Shown here in pieces: positions 16,794-24,839 of a stretch of DNA of 37,457 nucleotides. Positions within the stretch are counted from its first letter, which is position 1, and every line of letters begins with the position of its first letter. The stretch is from Caldilineae bacterium. GTDB lineage: Bacteria; Chloroflexota; Anaerolineae; DUEN01. Below the pieces are notes generated by a model. The model was not told the origin of the DNA. It did no database searches and saw nothing but the letters and a program-made list of their open reading frames with translations. Where the stretch lies: positions 1 to 37,457 of the forward strand of contig DUEN01000013.1 in the NCBI GenBank assembly GCA_011176545.1, in the 5' to 3' direction. The position numbers and the translations under genes were made by a program.

Positions 16794-17701
16794 TTGATCC
16801 CTCCCAGCGTCAACCCGCGGACCAGATAGCGCTGCATGCCCCAGGCGAACGCCAGCGATGGGATCAGCGACAGAAGGGATGCAGCCGCCAGCCCACCAAA
16901 GAAGAGCATGTGCCCGGTTCGCAGCCGTGGGAAGTACACGGTCACAGGGACGACATCCGAGCCGGCGAGCTGGTAGGCGAAGACGTATTCGTTCCAGCAG
17001 AAAATGAAGACGAATAGCGCCGTGATCGCCAGGCCCGGTCGCAGCAGCGGCAACGTTACTTTCACGAAGGCTTGCCAGTACGAGGCGCCCTCCACCAACG
17101 CAGCCTCCTCGATCTCCACTGGCAGGCTTCGGATAAAGCCGATCATCAGCCAGACGGCCAGTGGGATGTTAAAGACGATGTACAAAAGGATCAGTCCATG
17201 ATAGGTGTCCAGGAGCCCCAGTCGCTTGTAAATGAAGAACAGTGGGACCACGACGGCGATGGGGGGAAAGAAGCGTTGGGAGAGGATCCACATGGGCAGG
17301 AATGTGCCTCCAACCTGGAAGCGGACGATCCCATACGCGCACATCACGCCCAATGTGGTGGCGAAGACCGTGGCGATGACGGATATGATCAGGCTCGTGA
17401 TCAGGTAGCGGAGCAGCGGATCGTTGTTGATCGCGCCCAGAAGTACTTCTCGCACGTTCACCAGCGATAAGGTGCGTGGCGTCAAGATGACCGGCTGGGC
17501 GAAGATCTCGTCGCGCGGCCGGAAGGCCGTCAGGACCAGCCAATAGATGGGCAGGGCGCTACCTAAAAGGAACAAGAGCACCACGATCCACGCCAATACC
17601 TGGTTCCAATGACGCCTCAGGTATCTTCCCCAGACCCTTTGCCCCACCCAGCCTCGCTCTTCTATCCGGCGCTCGCTGATCGAAACGAGTTCTGTCTCCA
17701 T
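16790..17701 (-). CDS. CUT1 sugar ABC transporter permease, MalG-like (cassette II)
   Basis: Membrane subunit, 303 residues. A hydrophilic N-terminal stretch of about 35 residues precedes the first membrane segment (VLAWIVVLLFLLGSALPIYWLVL). The EAA loop VEIEEAALVEGASYWQA...TLPLL is near 204-228, and the C-terminus is YLVRGLTLGGIK, typical of MalG. GGGGAGC about 8 bases ahead supports the ATG at 17701. It follows the VOC gene by 73 bases, across a gap that holds a lone element end (17743-17759). In the docking loop Asp is replaced by Glu (VEGA instead of VDGA), a small change from the others here. Confidence 0.92.
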   Translation of the reverse strand: METELVSISERRIEERGWVGQRVWGRYLRRHWNQVLAWIVVLLFLLGSALPIYWLVLTAFRPRDEIFAQPVILTPRTLSLVNVREVLLGAINNDPLLRYLITSLIISVIATVFATTLGVMCAYGIVRFQVGGTFLPMWILSQRFFPPIAVVVPLFFIYKRLGLLDTYHGLILLYIVFNIPLAVWLMIGFIRSLPVEIEEAALVEGASYWQAFVKVTLPLLRPGLAITALFVFIFCWNEYVFAYQLAGSDVVPVTVYFPRLRTGHMLFFGGLAAASLLSLIPSLAFAWGMQRYLVRGLTLGGIK

Positions 17702-17742
17702 AACCGAATGCTCCCCACCTTCTTCCCGGAGGGTGATATCCC

Positions 17743-17759
17743 CTTAGAGCACGTCTGGA
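17743..17759. repeat. Single end resembling the 215-450 element
   Basis: CTTAGAGCACGTCTGGA matches the right-hand inverted repeat of the 215-450 element (CTTAGAGCGTGTCTGAA) at 14 of 17 positions. No partner end is seen nearby, so it may be a remnant. Confidence 0.35.
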
Positions 17760-17774
17760 CGGGCGATTTCCGCG

Positions 17775-18320
17775 TCATGACGAGGGCGCATCGGACTCTG
17801 GAGGATATATCCGCTCCGGCGGCACGCGACGCTTGGGCCGTTGGATGAGCTCGATGGTGACGCCGATCTTGTCTTCCGTGTCCAGGTAGGCGTAGTGCCC
17901 ATCCCCGTCCAGCCCGAAGCCCGCGCCGTCCTGCGTCATGGTCAGCCCGGCCTCCTCCGCCTGCGCTAGGGCCTCCTCCATATCGTCCACCAGCACGCCG
18001 AAGTGGTGCACCCCATAACCGTGCTCTTTAACGAACTCGGCGTATATCGTGTCCTCCTCCAGCATCTCGATGAGCTCGATGCGCAGGGGCCCGATCCACG
18101 ATAGCGCGACGCGCATCTTGTACTCGGCAGGCCGACCCCGGTACGTCATCCGCTTCACCAACGGCTTGCCGTACGTGTAGATGTGCCAGGGGCCGATGCC
18201 GAAGAGCTTCCAATAGGTCTCTACCGCTTTATCCAGATCCTCGACGATGATCCCCACCTGGGCGATTCCGTTCTTGAGAAACGGGAGCCTGTTTCCCTCT
18301 TCCATATCAGGATCAGGCAT
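17775..18320 (-). CDS. VOC-superfamily protein (glyoxalase/epimerase-like)
   Basis: Predicted metal-dependent enzyme of the vicinal-oxygen-chelate fold, 181 residues with two half-barrels. The first opens IAQVGIIVEDLDKAVETYWKLFGIGPW at about 14-40, the second GVHHFGVLVDDMEEAL at about 97-112. Candidate metal ligands are Gln in IAQVGI, Glu in LRIELIE, His in HHFGV and Glu in VTIELIQ, a pattern close to methylmalonyl-CoA epimerase but with Gln replacing the first His. The frame is open to 18392, but the ATG at 18320 has GAGGGAG upstream. It sits between the alcohol dehydrogenase and the permeases of operon II. An epimerase, lyase or dioxygenase role in the pathway is possible; the reaction is not known. 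Confidence 0.85.
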   Translation of the reverse strand: MPDPDMEEGNRLPFLKNGIAQVGIIVEDLDKAVETYWKLFGIGPWHIYTYGKPLVKRMTYRGRPAEYKMRVALSWIGPLRIELIEMLEEDTIYAEFVKEHGYGVHHFGVLVDDMEEALAQAEEAGLTMTQDGAGFGLDGDGHYAYLDTEDKIGVTIELIQRPKRRVPPERIYPPESDAPSS

Positions 18321-18405
18321 GACACATCTCCCTCTGGTCCCCTCACCAGTGATGAAATCATCAAGTTCAGGGTAACACCCCCGCCGGCGCAAAGGCCCGG
18401 CTCAG

Positions 18406-18439
18406 CTCTTCTCTCTGCGTTCTCCGCGTCTCTGCGGTG
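18406..18439. repeat. Copy of the CACCGCAGAGACGC dispersed repeat
   Basis: Read on the minus strand, CACCGCAGAGACGCGGAG is followed by AACGCAGAGAGAAG. The same sequence, slightly changed, forms the ends of the 36291-36463 element. It lies just downstream of the alcohol dehydrogenase gene. Confidence 0.7.
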
Positions 18440-18452
18440 ATTCATAAGAGGT

Positions 18453-19505
18453 TTACGGCGAGAACACGACCTTGAGCGCTTTGCCCTCGAAGGCGATGTT
18501 CACGCCCTTCTCGAACTCGGATAAGGGGAAGCGGTGGGTGACCAGCTTGTCGCCGGGGATCCGGCCTGAGGCTAATAGCTTCAGGGCGAAGCGCTGGTGC
18601 CGCGGGGCGAAGGTGGTCGCGCCGATGAGATACAGAGCATTGTAGTGTACGACATTGATATCCACAGGCGGCTTGCTATCATTCTTTGGGAGGCCGCCGA
18701 AAATGAGGATGCGGCCTCCCTTCTTGGCCATCCCCACCGCTTGGACCACAGAGCTGGGCGCGGGCGTGGCTGTGATTACCACGTCCGCCCCCTTGCCATC
18801 GGTCAGCCGCCGTACTTCGGCCACTGGGTCCGTCTTCGAAGAAATGACGATCTCGTCGGGCCCGAAAGCCTGAGCCAAGCGGAGCCGCGCCTCGCCGCGA
18901 TTCACCAGGATGACGCGATCGGCGCCTCGTGCTCGTGCCAGGGAGACGTGAATGCAACCGATAGGGCCAGCACCGATGACCACCACGGTATCGCCAAGCC
19001 CCACGTGGCCTCGTTCCTGGGCGTTGACGCACGAGGAGATGGGCTCCGAGATGGCCGCGTAGACCGGGTCCAGACCATTGGGCACCGGCCAGATGGACCC
19101 CCATCGGATGGCCTCCTCAGGAATGGCGACGTATTCCGCGAAGCCTCCCGGCCAATCCTGCGCGATTTCACGGTGATTCTCGCACAAGTCGAATTCCCCG
19201 TTGGTGCAGAATTCACACCGATCGCAATGGACCGGCGGCCCCACGGCTACCAGATCCCCCGCCTGCCACTTCCCTCGATATTCTGGCCCCACCTCAACCA
19301 CCGTGCCGCATATCTCGTGCCCGATGATCCAGGGGAAGGTCACTCGCCGGTGTCCGCTCCGCAGCGTTCGCAAATCACTGCCACACAGCCCACAGGCGAC
19401 CACCTTCAGCAGCATGCCGCCTTTGGGCACCTCGGGCACTGGCACGTCTTCCAGGGCGAACTTCATCGGCGCATGCACAACGATCGCCTTCATCGTATCC
19501 GCCAT
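18453..19505 (-). CDS. Zinc-dependent medium-chain alcohol/polyol dehydrogenase
   Basis: NAD(P)-dependent oxidoreductase of the MDR superfamily (sorbitol/threonine dehydrogenase type), 350 residues. Catalytic zinc site: Cys41 in CGLCGSDL and His63-Glu64 in GHEICG. Structural zinc site: Cys94, Cys97, Cys100 and Cys108. The Rossmann domain opens [13 protein letters not shown] near 170-182. An in-frame GTG lies just before the ATG at 19505, but the spacing from AGAGGGG favours the ATG. It follows the DXR-like gene across a fold-back repeat of about 85 bases. It probably oxidises a secondary hydroxyl of a pathway sugar or polyol. Confidence 0.92.
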   Translation of the reverse strand: MADTMKAIVVHAPMKFALEDVPVPEVPKGGMLLKVVACGLCGSDLRTLRSGHRRVTFPWIIGHEICGTVVEVGPEYRGKWQAGDLVAVGPPVHCDRCEFCTNGEFDLCENHREIAQDWPGGFAEYVAIPEEAIRWGSIWPVPNGLDPVYAAISEPISSCVNAQERGHVGLGDTVVVIGAGPIGCIHVSLARARGADRVILVNRGEARLRLAQAFGPDEIVISSKTDPVAEVRRLTDGKGADVVITATPAPSSVVQAVGMAKKGGRILIFGGLPKNDSKPPVDINVVHYNALYLIGATTFAPRHQRFALKLLASGRIPGDKLVTHRFPLSEFEKGVNIAFEGKALKVVFSP

Positions 19506-19525
19506 CACACTTCCCCTCTTTCTCA

Positions 19526-19610
19526 GACCTCACCCCATCCCCCTGCCCCTTTCCCTTCTCCGGCGCGGAGAGGCGAAGGAGATGCCGCCGAAGGCGGCGG
19601 GGGTGAGGTC
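19526..19610. repeat. Fold-back repeat element abutting a stop codon
   Basis: GACCTCACCCC (19526-19536) and GGGGTGAGGTC (19600-19610) form perfect 11-base inverted ends. Inside are two small hairpins, CTCCggcgcGGAG (19558-19570) and GCCGCCgaaGGCGGC (19584-19598). The right end supplies the stop codon (19609-19611) of the DXR-like gene. Confidence 0.65.
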
Positions 19611-20901
19611 ACCCTTCAGTCAACATGGCGTCCTGGAGTTGACGCAATTTGTACACGAACTTTGTCGGGTCGGGCGCGAAGTTGTCTTCGGTCAGCATTG
19701 CTCCCTTCGGCACGTCCTGGAGGACCTTGCCGCCCGGAGCGATGCCGACCGGGATCCCCTTCGCCGCCCTGGCCTCCTCGTAGGTGTAAATCCGCCCCAG
19801 GATATCCGCGCTGCCAATATCCCCCACCATCTCGCCGGCCTTCAGGTCTCGCTTGGCGATGGCGACGACCTCGGAGACCAGCCGCTTGGAGACCAGCGTC
19901 CTCTCTCCGTAGATGACCGCCTCCGCGATGGAGAGCGGGGTCTCCGCGCTGCAGAGATGATAGGGGCGATACAGTGTGTAGTAGGGGCCGGGCCCCATGG
20001 AGTAGAAGGCCATGTCCTGACGGATACGGGGATCGTCCGTCGTGATCACGGCGAAGACGCCGGGAGCCACCCTGCCGATGGAGAAGTCAACGCACCCGCG
20101 ATGGTCGAGGATGCCGCCGTCTTCCTTGGGGATGAAGACCTTGTTCAGGTCTGGGATATCCGCCTTCGCTCCATGCATGCCGGGCACGTCGGGTATCAGA
20201 CCGGTGGCGTTGGACACGGCCGCCATCTCTACCATGGTCTTGGTGCCATCCTTGAAGGCGGCCAGCATCTTGGGATTCATGCCCTTACGCTCGGCCTCCT
20301 CGCGGCAGGAATCCGGCGTGGCGTCGAGGTCAATGGGATTGTTCTTGCCCTTGCCCAGGCACACAACCTCGAAACCCAATGAGCGGGCCTGTTGGTATAA
20401 CATCATGCACACGCCCGGCTCGTCGCCGAAGGCCACAGTGTAGACGCTCCCCGTCCGCCGTGCCAGATGGTGCAACAGCACCCCAACGGTGACATCCGTC
20501 TCTACGTTCAACATCACGACAGTCTTCCGGTTGAGGATGCCGTTCCATGCCACCTGGGCACCGATCTCGGTGATCCCGGTCGCCTCCACGACGGCGTCCA
20601 AACTCTCCAACCGGGTTAACAGCAGCGCGTCCTCCGTGACCAGGTACTTTCCCCGCCTCAGAGCATCTTCCGCCTCCCCGGGCTTATGGGTGATGCAGAT
20701 CTGCGACTCGGGAATCCCCATCGATTTCAGAGTCTGGAGAGGACGGGCGATGTCGATGTCCGCGATAGCGACCGTCTCCATGCCAGCCATCTGGCGGGTC
20801 ACATGGGCCATCCCGGATCCCATTTGCCCACAGCCGATCAGGCCGACACGGATCGGATCGCCTCGTGCTTCACGTTCCTGCAGATGTTCAAGGAGTTCCA
20901 T
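19609..20901 (-). CDS. SAF-domain dehydrogenase of the DXR-like (DRL)/COG4091 family
   Basis: Predicted NAD(P)-dependent oxidoreductase, 430 residues. The N-terminal Rossmann domain opens [15 protein letters not shown] (Gly23, Gly25, Gly28); the C-terminal part, from about 345, looks like a SAF domain ([21 protein letters not shown]). This family is often annotated as homoserine dehydrogenase-like. Its Brucella member DRL is a 1-deoxy-D-xylulose 5-phosphate reductoisomerase analogue. Here the setting is catabolic: an FGGY kinase, a FucI-like isomerase and a sugar importer. I therefore infer that it reduces or rearranges a phosphorylated ketose, which is untested. The frame is open to 20973; MELLEHLQ at 20901 was chosen because upstream codons run into a palindromic repeat. 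The ribosome site is weak (AAGG). Confidence 0.82.
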   Translation of the reverse strand: MELLEHLQEREARGDPIRVGLIGCGQMGSGMAHVTRQMAGMETVAIADIDIARPLQTLKSMGIPESQICITHKPGEAEDALRRGKYLVTEDALLLTRLESLDAVVEATGITEIGAQVAWNGILNRKTVVMLNVETDVTVGVLLHHLARRTGSVYTVAFGDEPGVCMMLYQQARSLGFEVVCLGKGKNNPIDLDATPDSCREEAERKGMNPKMLAAFKDGTKTMVEMAAVSNATGLIPDVPGMHGAKADIPDLNKVFIPKEDGGILDHRGCVDFSIGRVAPGVFAVITTDDPRIRQDMAFYSMGPGPYYTLYRPYHLCSAETPLSIAEAVIYGERTLVSKRLVSEVVAIAKRDLKAGEMVGDIGSADILGRIYTYEEARAAKGIPVGIAPGGKVLQDVPKGAMLTEDNFAPDPTKFVYKLRQLQDAMLTEG

Positions 20902-20957
20902 GATGACATACCTTGCCGTGATGATATCTGCATGCCATCCCTTAGAAGCGTGCGGCT

Positions 20958-20987
20958 TGTAAGGGTCCAGCATGCTGGACCCCTACA
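20958..20987. repeat. Palindrome of the GTAGGGG/CCCCTAC type
   Basis: A 30-base palindrome centred on GCATGC, with arms TGTAAGGGTCC and GGACCCCTACA. The one mismatch (A20962/C20983) becomes G-U in the minus-strand transcript. It sits between the amidohydrolase and the DXR-like gene. Confidence 0.75.
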
Positions 20988-21029
20988 GAACCATGCACCG
21001 AGTTTTCAGCCGATGCCAGCGGGAGTGCT

Positions 21030-21785
21030 TCAGCCGTAGCCAAGGAGTCGCGCGATCGAGCCGCCCAGGACTGCAGCTTCGTCCTCTGGGCTCAGGTTCA
21101 GCATCCGGATCTTTTCCAGCTCCAGGCGAGCGTAGGTGACCACATCCGGCTTCCCGTGCGGGCCGTCCGTCCCGAAGATGACCCGGTCAGCGCCGAGCCG
21201 CTGCACCGCCTCCTGGATCTTCCAGGGCATGACGACGCCGCTGACGTCGAGAAAGAGGTTATGATGCGTCAACGCCAGGGCGATGAAGCGGTCGATGAGG
21301 CGTTCATCGATACAAAGATATTTCCCCATGTGCGCGACGATGATCTTCGTTTCAGGGAAGGCCTTCGCCATGCGCTCGATGGCATCGTATCGGCCCATGC
21401 AGTCGATGAGACAGGGGACCCCCAGCCTGCCGGCCAGATCGATAACGGGATCGATCACGTATTCCGCCAGGCTGCACTCCCCGGCATGGATCTTGATCCC
21501 CTTGAACCCCAACGTCGAGACAGCCCACTCGATCTGCTCGAGGATCGGGCGCTCATAGCTTGGTAAGGCGTAAACGTAGGGGATCAATCGATCCGGGAAC
21601 CGCTCGACGGCCGCCCGGGTCATCTCGATAGAACGCTGGGTGGTGGTGGACATGGCGAACACGACGGACTTGTCGATCCCCACCTTCTCCATGACCCGCA
21701 CGATGGTCTCCGCATCGTACTCCGTCCGCAGAGCGTCTCCGTGTTTCAGGTGGACGTGTGAGTCTATGATCATGGGACCTCTCAT
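21030..21785 (-). CDS. Amidohydrolase-2 family TIM-barrel hydrolase/decarboxylase
   Basis: Predicted metal-dependent hydrolase, lactonase or decarboxylase, 251 residues, cytoplasmic. Barrel landmarks are the HxH motif on strand 1 (His10, His12 in IIDSHVH), GFKGIKIHAGE near 94-104, AHMGKY near 149 and the late Asp in VIFGTDGPHG near 208-216. It is short for the family (many are near 280-350), with few insertions. Two starts are possible: ATG 21785 (GAGG five bases upstream), which I used, or ATG 21773 giving MIIDSHVH. It sits between kinase and DXR-like genes. A second, different amidohydrolase lies at 35202-36260 in operon IV. A lactonase step in sugar-acid breakdown is a reasonable guess. 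Confidence 0.88.
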   Translation of the reverse strand: MRGPMIIDSHVHLKHGDALRTEYDAETIVRVMEKVGIDKSVVFAMSTTTQRSIEMTRAAVERFPDRLIPYVYALPSYERPILEQIEWAVSTLGFKGIKIHAGECSLAEYVIDPVIDLAGRLGVPCLIDCMGRYDAIERMAKAFPETKIIVAHMGKYLCIDERLIDRFIALALTHHNLFLDVSGVVMPWKIQEAVQRLGADRVIFGTDGPHGKPDVVTYARLELEKIRMLNLSPEDEAAVLGGSIARLLGYG

Positions 21786-21880
21786 AATATCCTCAACCTG
21801 CCAGATTCAGACCGGCCGTCCCGCTCTTGCGAGACACCGCGGGGGACACGGTCAGGAGAGCACCCACAGCGACCAGCGGT

Positions 21881-21901
21881 CTTCGTCTTTCGTCCGTCGT
21901 C
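21881..21901. repeat. Heptamer tandem repeat, GACGAAG type
   Basis: On the minus strand: GACGACG, GACGAAA, GACGAAG in exact 7-base register. It lies just past the stop of the kinase gene (21908). Confidence 0.6.
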
Positions 21902-21907
21902 ATATCT

Positions 21908-23455
21908 TCAAACCAGCCGGGCGAGCTCCCTGAAGTCCTCCTTCACATGCTCGTAAAGCCGCTTGTACAGCGCGAAATACCGCATGTACAGTTCATGGTT
22001 TTCCTGGTTCGGCTCCATCCGGTCGATGTACTCCGCCCATTCCTTGGCCACGGAGAAGTCCTTGAAGATCCCTGTGGCCACGCCAGCCAGGATGGCGTCG
22101 CCGAACGGAGCGCCGGTCCGGCGCTTCACCAGCACCGTCGGCACGTTGAAGACGTCGGTGATGATCTGTCGCCACAGCTTGCTGACCGCCCCTCCTTCGT
22201 TCAGCACCAGCGGGAGGTTGAGCTTCAGGCCGGCTTCCCGGATCAGCCGGAAGTTGTCATACAGCGCGTAGGCGACCGCTTCCATCATGGCCCGGACGAT
22301 GTGCCCCTTCGTGTGATTGAGGGACAGGCCGAAGATCACGCCGCGAGCCAATGGATCCCAGATCGGGGTCCGCTCCCCCATCAGGAACGGCAGGATGATC
22401 AGTCCCTCGCTGCCCGGGGGGACCTTCTGCGCCTGCAGGTTTAGGAGGTCGTAGGAGGAGACCCCCAATACCCGTTCCATCTCGACCTCATATTGGGAGA
22501 AGACATCACGCAGGTATCGGATCGACTGGCCGCCGGTCATGGTGGAGGGCACGGTGACGTACGTGTTCGCGGAGTCCACGGTGTAGGGGAAGTTGATCAT
22601 CAACCGGCCCACAGGCGAGAAGATGAAATCCAGGTCTCTGTGAACGACGCCGAAGTTGCCGACGCTGCCGAGGTTACTCTGGATATCCCCTTCCTCGACG
22701 GCGCCAGCGCCCACCCAGCCGGCGTTACAATCCACCTGCCCGGCCGCCACCGGGATGCCTGGTATCAGCCCCGTCTGTTCCGCGGCTTGTGGCGTCACCT
22801 CGCCGACGACGTCCGTGCACTCGAAGAGATCGGGCATCAGGCCCGGGTCGATCCCGATCTCTCGCATCAGGTCCTCTTCAAACCGGCGCTCACGTAGGTT
22901 ATAGGCCACGCCGTAGAACGCCGCGGCGGAGTAGTTCAGCGTCGCCTTACCCGTGAGCCGAAGCGTGATAAATCCATCGATGGTCAGGGCTTTCCATATC
23001 TGCTTGAACGAGTCGGGTCGGTTGTTCTTCTCCCACAGCAGGTTGACGAGGGTGGGGTGATCCTCCAGCCGATTGCCGGTGATCTGGAAGATCCGATCCT
23101 CTCCGATGTGCTCCTTGAGCCATTCGACCTCTTTCGTCGCCCGGCGGTCCATCAGGTTGTACGCGCGGTGGATAGGGTTGTGGTCTTTATCCACCATCAC
23201 CATGGAGGGCAGCGCGGAGGAGACCGCGATCCCTCGCACCTCCTTCGGATCCACGCTGGACTGCTCGAGGATGCCGCTGATAAGGCGACATGCGATCTCC
23301 CAGTAAAGATGAGGGTCATGCTCCGACCAGCCGGGGTGTTCGTGGATGAAGGGATACTCCTCGAAGGCGAAGCCCAGGACATCGCCGTGGGCGTTGATGA
23401 TGCAAGCCTTGGCGCCACCCGTGCCGTAGTCCACGCCGATCAAGTATTCAGCCAC
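21908..23455 (-). CDS. FGGY-family carbohydrate kinase
   Basis: ATP-dependent kinase, probably acting on a ketose or polyol, 515 residues. Two actin-like domains: the N-terminal one opens [16 protein letters not shown] (phosphate-1 loop). The catalytic Asp is expected in [13 protein letters not shown] near 242. The second FGGY signature region reads [17 protein letters not shown]...[15 protein letters not shown] near 385-425, and [14 protein letters not shown] contributes to the adenosine pocket. The start is GTG with GGGAGGAAAT upstream. It is the first gene after the consensus promoter and palindromic operator at 23610-23675, so it heads operon II. With the FucI-like isomerase it would make a ketose phosphate. 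The closest relatives by style are xylulose or ribulose kinases, but specificity is not readable. Confidence 0.92.
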   Translation of the reverse strand: MAEYLIGVDYGTGGAKACIINAHGDVLGFAFEEYPFIHEHPGWSEHDPHLYWEIACRLISGILEQSSVDPKEVRGIAVSSALPSMVMVDKDHNPIHRAYNLMDRRATKEVEWLKEHIGEDRIFQITGNRLEDHPTLVNLLWEKNNRPDSFKQIWKALTIDGFITLRLTGKATLNYSAAAFYGVAYNLRERRFEEDLMREIGIDPGLMPDLFECTDVVGEVTPQAAEQTGLIPGIPVAAGQVDCNAGWVGAGAVEEGDIQSNLGSVGNFGVVHRDLDFIFSPVGRLMINFPYTVDSANTYVTVPSTMTGGQSIRYLRDVFSQYEVEMERVLGVSSYDLLNLQAQKVPPGSEGLIILPFLMGERTPIWDPLARGVIFGLSLNHTKGHIVRAMMEAVAYALYDNFRLIREAGLKLNLPLVLNEGGAVSKLWRQIITDVFNVPTVLVKRRTGAPFGDAILAGVATGIFKDFSVAKEWAEYIDRMEPNQENHELYMRYFALYKRLYEHVKEDFRELARLV

Positions 23456-23609
23456 GATATTTCCTCCCAGGAATACGCTGGTAACTTCAGCGTAGGGTCT
23501 CAGTGGGTGCGAAGGTTATAAGATCTTCTGAGTTTCAGCGAAGGAGAGGAAGGCGCGTCCTCACATCCGGAAGGCTGGATTTGGATTAGGAGATTACGCT
23601 AGCCATTTA

Positions 23610-23646
23610 GTAGTGAACAATTGTTCACTACCAATTATTTGTTCAC
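23610..23646 (-). promoter_or_regulatory. Operator of operon II: perfect palindrome plus extra half-site
   Basis: A perfect 22-base palindrome (23610-23631) built from two GTAGTGAACAA arms. The half-site GTGAACAA recurs on the minus strand at 23646-23639, 18 bases from its copy in the palindrome and touching the -10 box. The palindrome lies at about +10 to +30. TGAACA/TGTTCA half-sites suit a SorC/DeoR-type protein, and operon II encodes one. Confidence 0.75.
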
Positions 23647-23675
23647 ATTATAGCAACGATGCCGTGAGGTGTCAA
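23647..23675 (-). promoter_or_regulatory. Perfect consensus sigma-70 promoter of operon II
   Basis: Minus strand: TTGACA (23675-23670), exactly 17 bases, TATAAT (23652-23647). Transcription would start near 23640 and give a leader of about 185 bases before the kinase GTG. The rest of the 316-base gap (23676-23771) shows nothing else I can support. Confidence 0.88.
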
Positions 23676-23771
23676 GCAGCAAGTGCCTCTGCCCCTCGCT
23701 TCGCTTTCGAACTCTCGTGAACTCGACAGAGCCCTTGAGCGCATCCCGACAAACAGGGGGCACCCTTTCCA

Positions 23772-24536
23772 CTACCGAGTTAGAGTGAAATGGTCCCCAT
23801 GTCGGCCTCGCAGTATGCGAAGCGCATTCCGGAAATCCTCAGGATAAGGAGCCTCGATGGTCATCGACTCGCCTGAGCCAGGATGCTGGAAGGTTAGCGA
23901 GAGTGCGTGCAGCGCGGGACGGGCGATGATGGACTCCGTATGACGCTCGGAGGGTTCGAGGAGGTAGGTATAGAGAGGATCGCTGATGAGAGGATGTCCC
24001 AACCATGTCAGATGCGCCCGGATCTGATGAGGACGTCCGGTATGAGGTCGGGCTTCCAGGAACGCATATCTGTCGAAGCGCTCCAGCACGCGAAAATCGG
24101 TGCGGGCAGGCTTCCCGCGCTCGGGGTCCACAATGGTTCGATGGCGGCGGCCCACATTGGCCCGGAGAGGCTGATCCACCACTCGGCGATCCCATGTAGG
24201 GGAGCCATGTACCAGGGCATGATAGACCTTTTCAATCAAGCGTCTCTCGAACTGGATATTGAGACATCGATGGGCCTCCGCGGTCCGCGCCAACACCAGG
24301 ACGCCGCTGGTATGGCGGTCCAGTCGATGGACCACCCACAGGCGCCCGAAGCGCTCCTCGAGGAGGCCTACGAGGTAAGGTTTCGTCGGATCGTAGCCAT
24401 CGGGCAGCGTCAACAGGCCGGCTGGTTTATTGACGGCCAGCAGTTCCTCATCGAGCCAGAGGACCTGAATCGCGGCCTCCCAAGCCGCGTGCCCACCTGT
24501 CGTCTTATCCATTTGCTCTTCTCTTCGGCCCTTCAT
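23772..24536 (-). CDS. RluA-family RNA pseudouridine synthase
   Basis: Converts selected uridines in rRNA or tRNA to pseudouridine; 254 residues. Family blocks: VLWLDEELLAVNKPAGLLT (motif I) at about 25-43, HRLDRHTSGVLVLAR with catalytic Asp73 (motif II) at 70-84, ARPHTGRPHQIRAHL near 163-177 and GHPLISDPLY near 181. There is no S4 domain, as in RluA and RluC-like short forms. The start is uncertain: ATG 24536 (used) or ATG 24512 (MDKTTGG); neither has a strong ribosome site. It is a housekeeping-type gene between two transport operons and has its own promoter at 24669-24696. Confidence 0.92.
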   Translation of the reverse strand: MKGRREEQMDKTTGGHAAWEAAIQVLWLDEELLAVNKPAGLLTLPDGYDPTKPYLVGLLEERFGRLWVVHRLDRHTSGVLVLARTAEAHRCLNIQFERRLIEKVYHALVHGSPTWDRRVVDQPLRANVGRRHRTIVDPERGKPARTDFRVLERFDRYAFLEARPHTGRPHQIRAHLTWLGHPLISDPLYTYLLEPSERHTESIIARPALHALSLTFQHPGSGESMTIEAPYPEDFRNALRILRGRHGDHFTLTR

Positions 24537-24668
24537 CCCAAAGTGGGTCCTGTTAAAGGAAGTGACGCTTTCTCAACCCGTCCCAGGCATTCAGGGCCTT
24601 GCTCTCGTATCCTTTAACGCGCGCGATACTGGCCACGAGCGGAGCCGTTCCTCTTGGCCGTAAGCGGC

Positions 24669-24696
24669 ATTATACGAGTTACGGGCAGCTCGTCAA
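24669..24696 (-). promoter_or_regulatory. Sigma-70 promoter for the pseudouridine synthase gene
   Basis: Minus strand: TTGACG (24696-24691), 16 bases, TATAAT (24674-24669). It is divergent from the plus-strand promoter at 24752-24780 within the same 303-base gap. Confidence 0.7.
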
Positions 24697-24736
24697 AAGA
24701 TGTTCTAGATCAAGATGTTCATATCAGGGGAATTTG

Positions 24737-24786
24737 GTATACTTCTTTAAGTTGACTCGTATTCAATTATGTGATATCATGTATAC
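24737..24786 (+). promoter_or_regulatory. Paired GTATAC sites flanking the GntR promoter
   Basis: TTTGGTATAC (24733-24742) and GTATACAAA (24781-24789) are mirror-related sites whose GTATAC cores are 44 bases apart, about four helical turns, and bracket the promoter. TTGGTATACCAA is the core bound by UxuR/ExuR-type FCD regulators. The adjacent GntR protein is the obvious candidate binder. Confidence 0.5.
24752..24780 (+). promoter_or_regulatory. Sigma-70 promoter of the GntR gene of operon III
   Basis: TTGACT (24752-24757), 17 bases, TATCAT (24775-24780). Transcription would start near 24787, about 53 bases before the ATG at 24840. Confidence 0.7.
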
Positions 24787-24839
24787 AAACGTTTCCCCAA
24801 TGCGTGTGCAAGGTCCTCAGGACGCGAGGAAGGCACAGC

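Noticed and set aside
18221..18445. Small frame starting MNHRRDAENAE
   Set aside because: This is the translation of the CACCGCAGAGACGC repeat, often mis-annotated as a protein; treated as a repeat.
18597..19916. 439-residue plus-strand frame
   Set aside because: Runs antisense across the alcohol dehydrogenase, the fold-back repeat and part of the next gene, which a real gene would not do.
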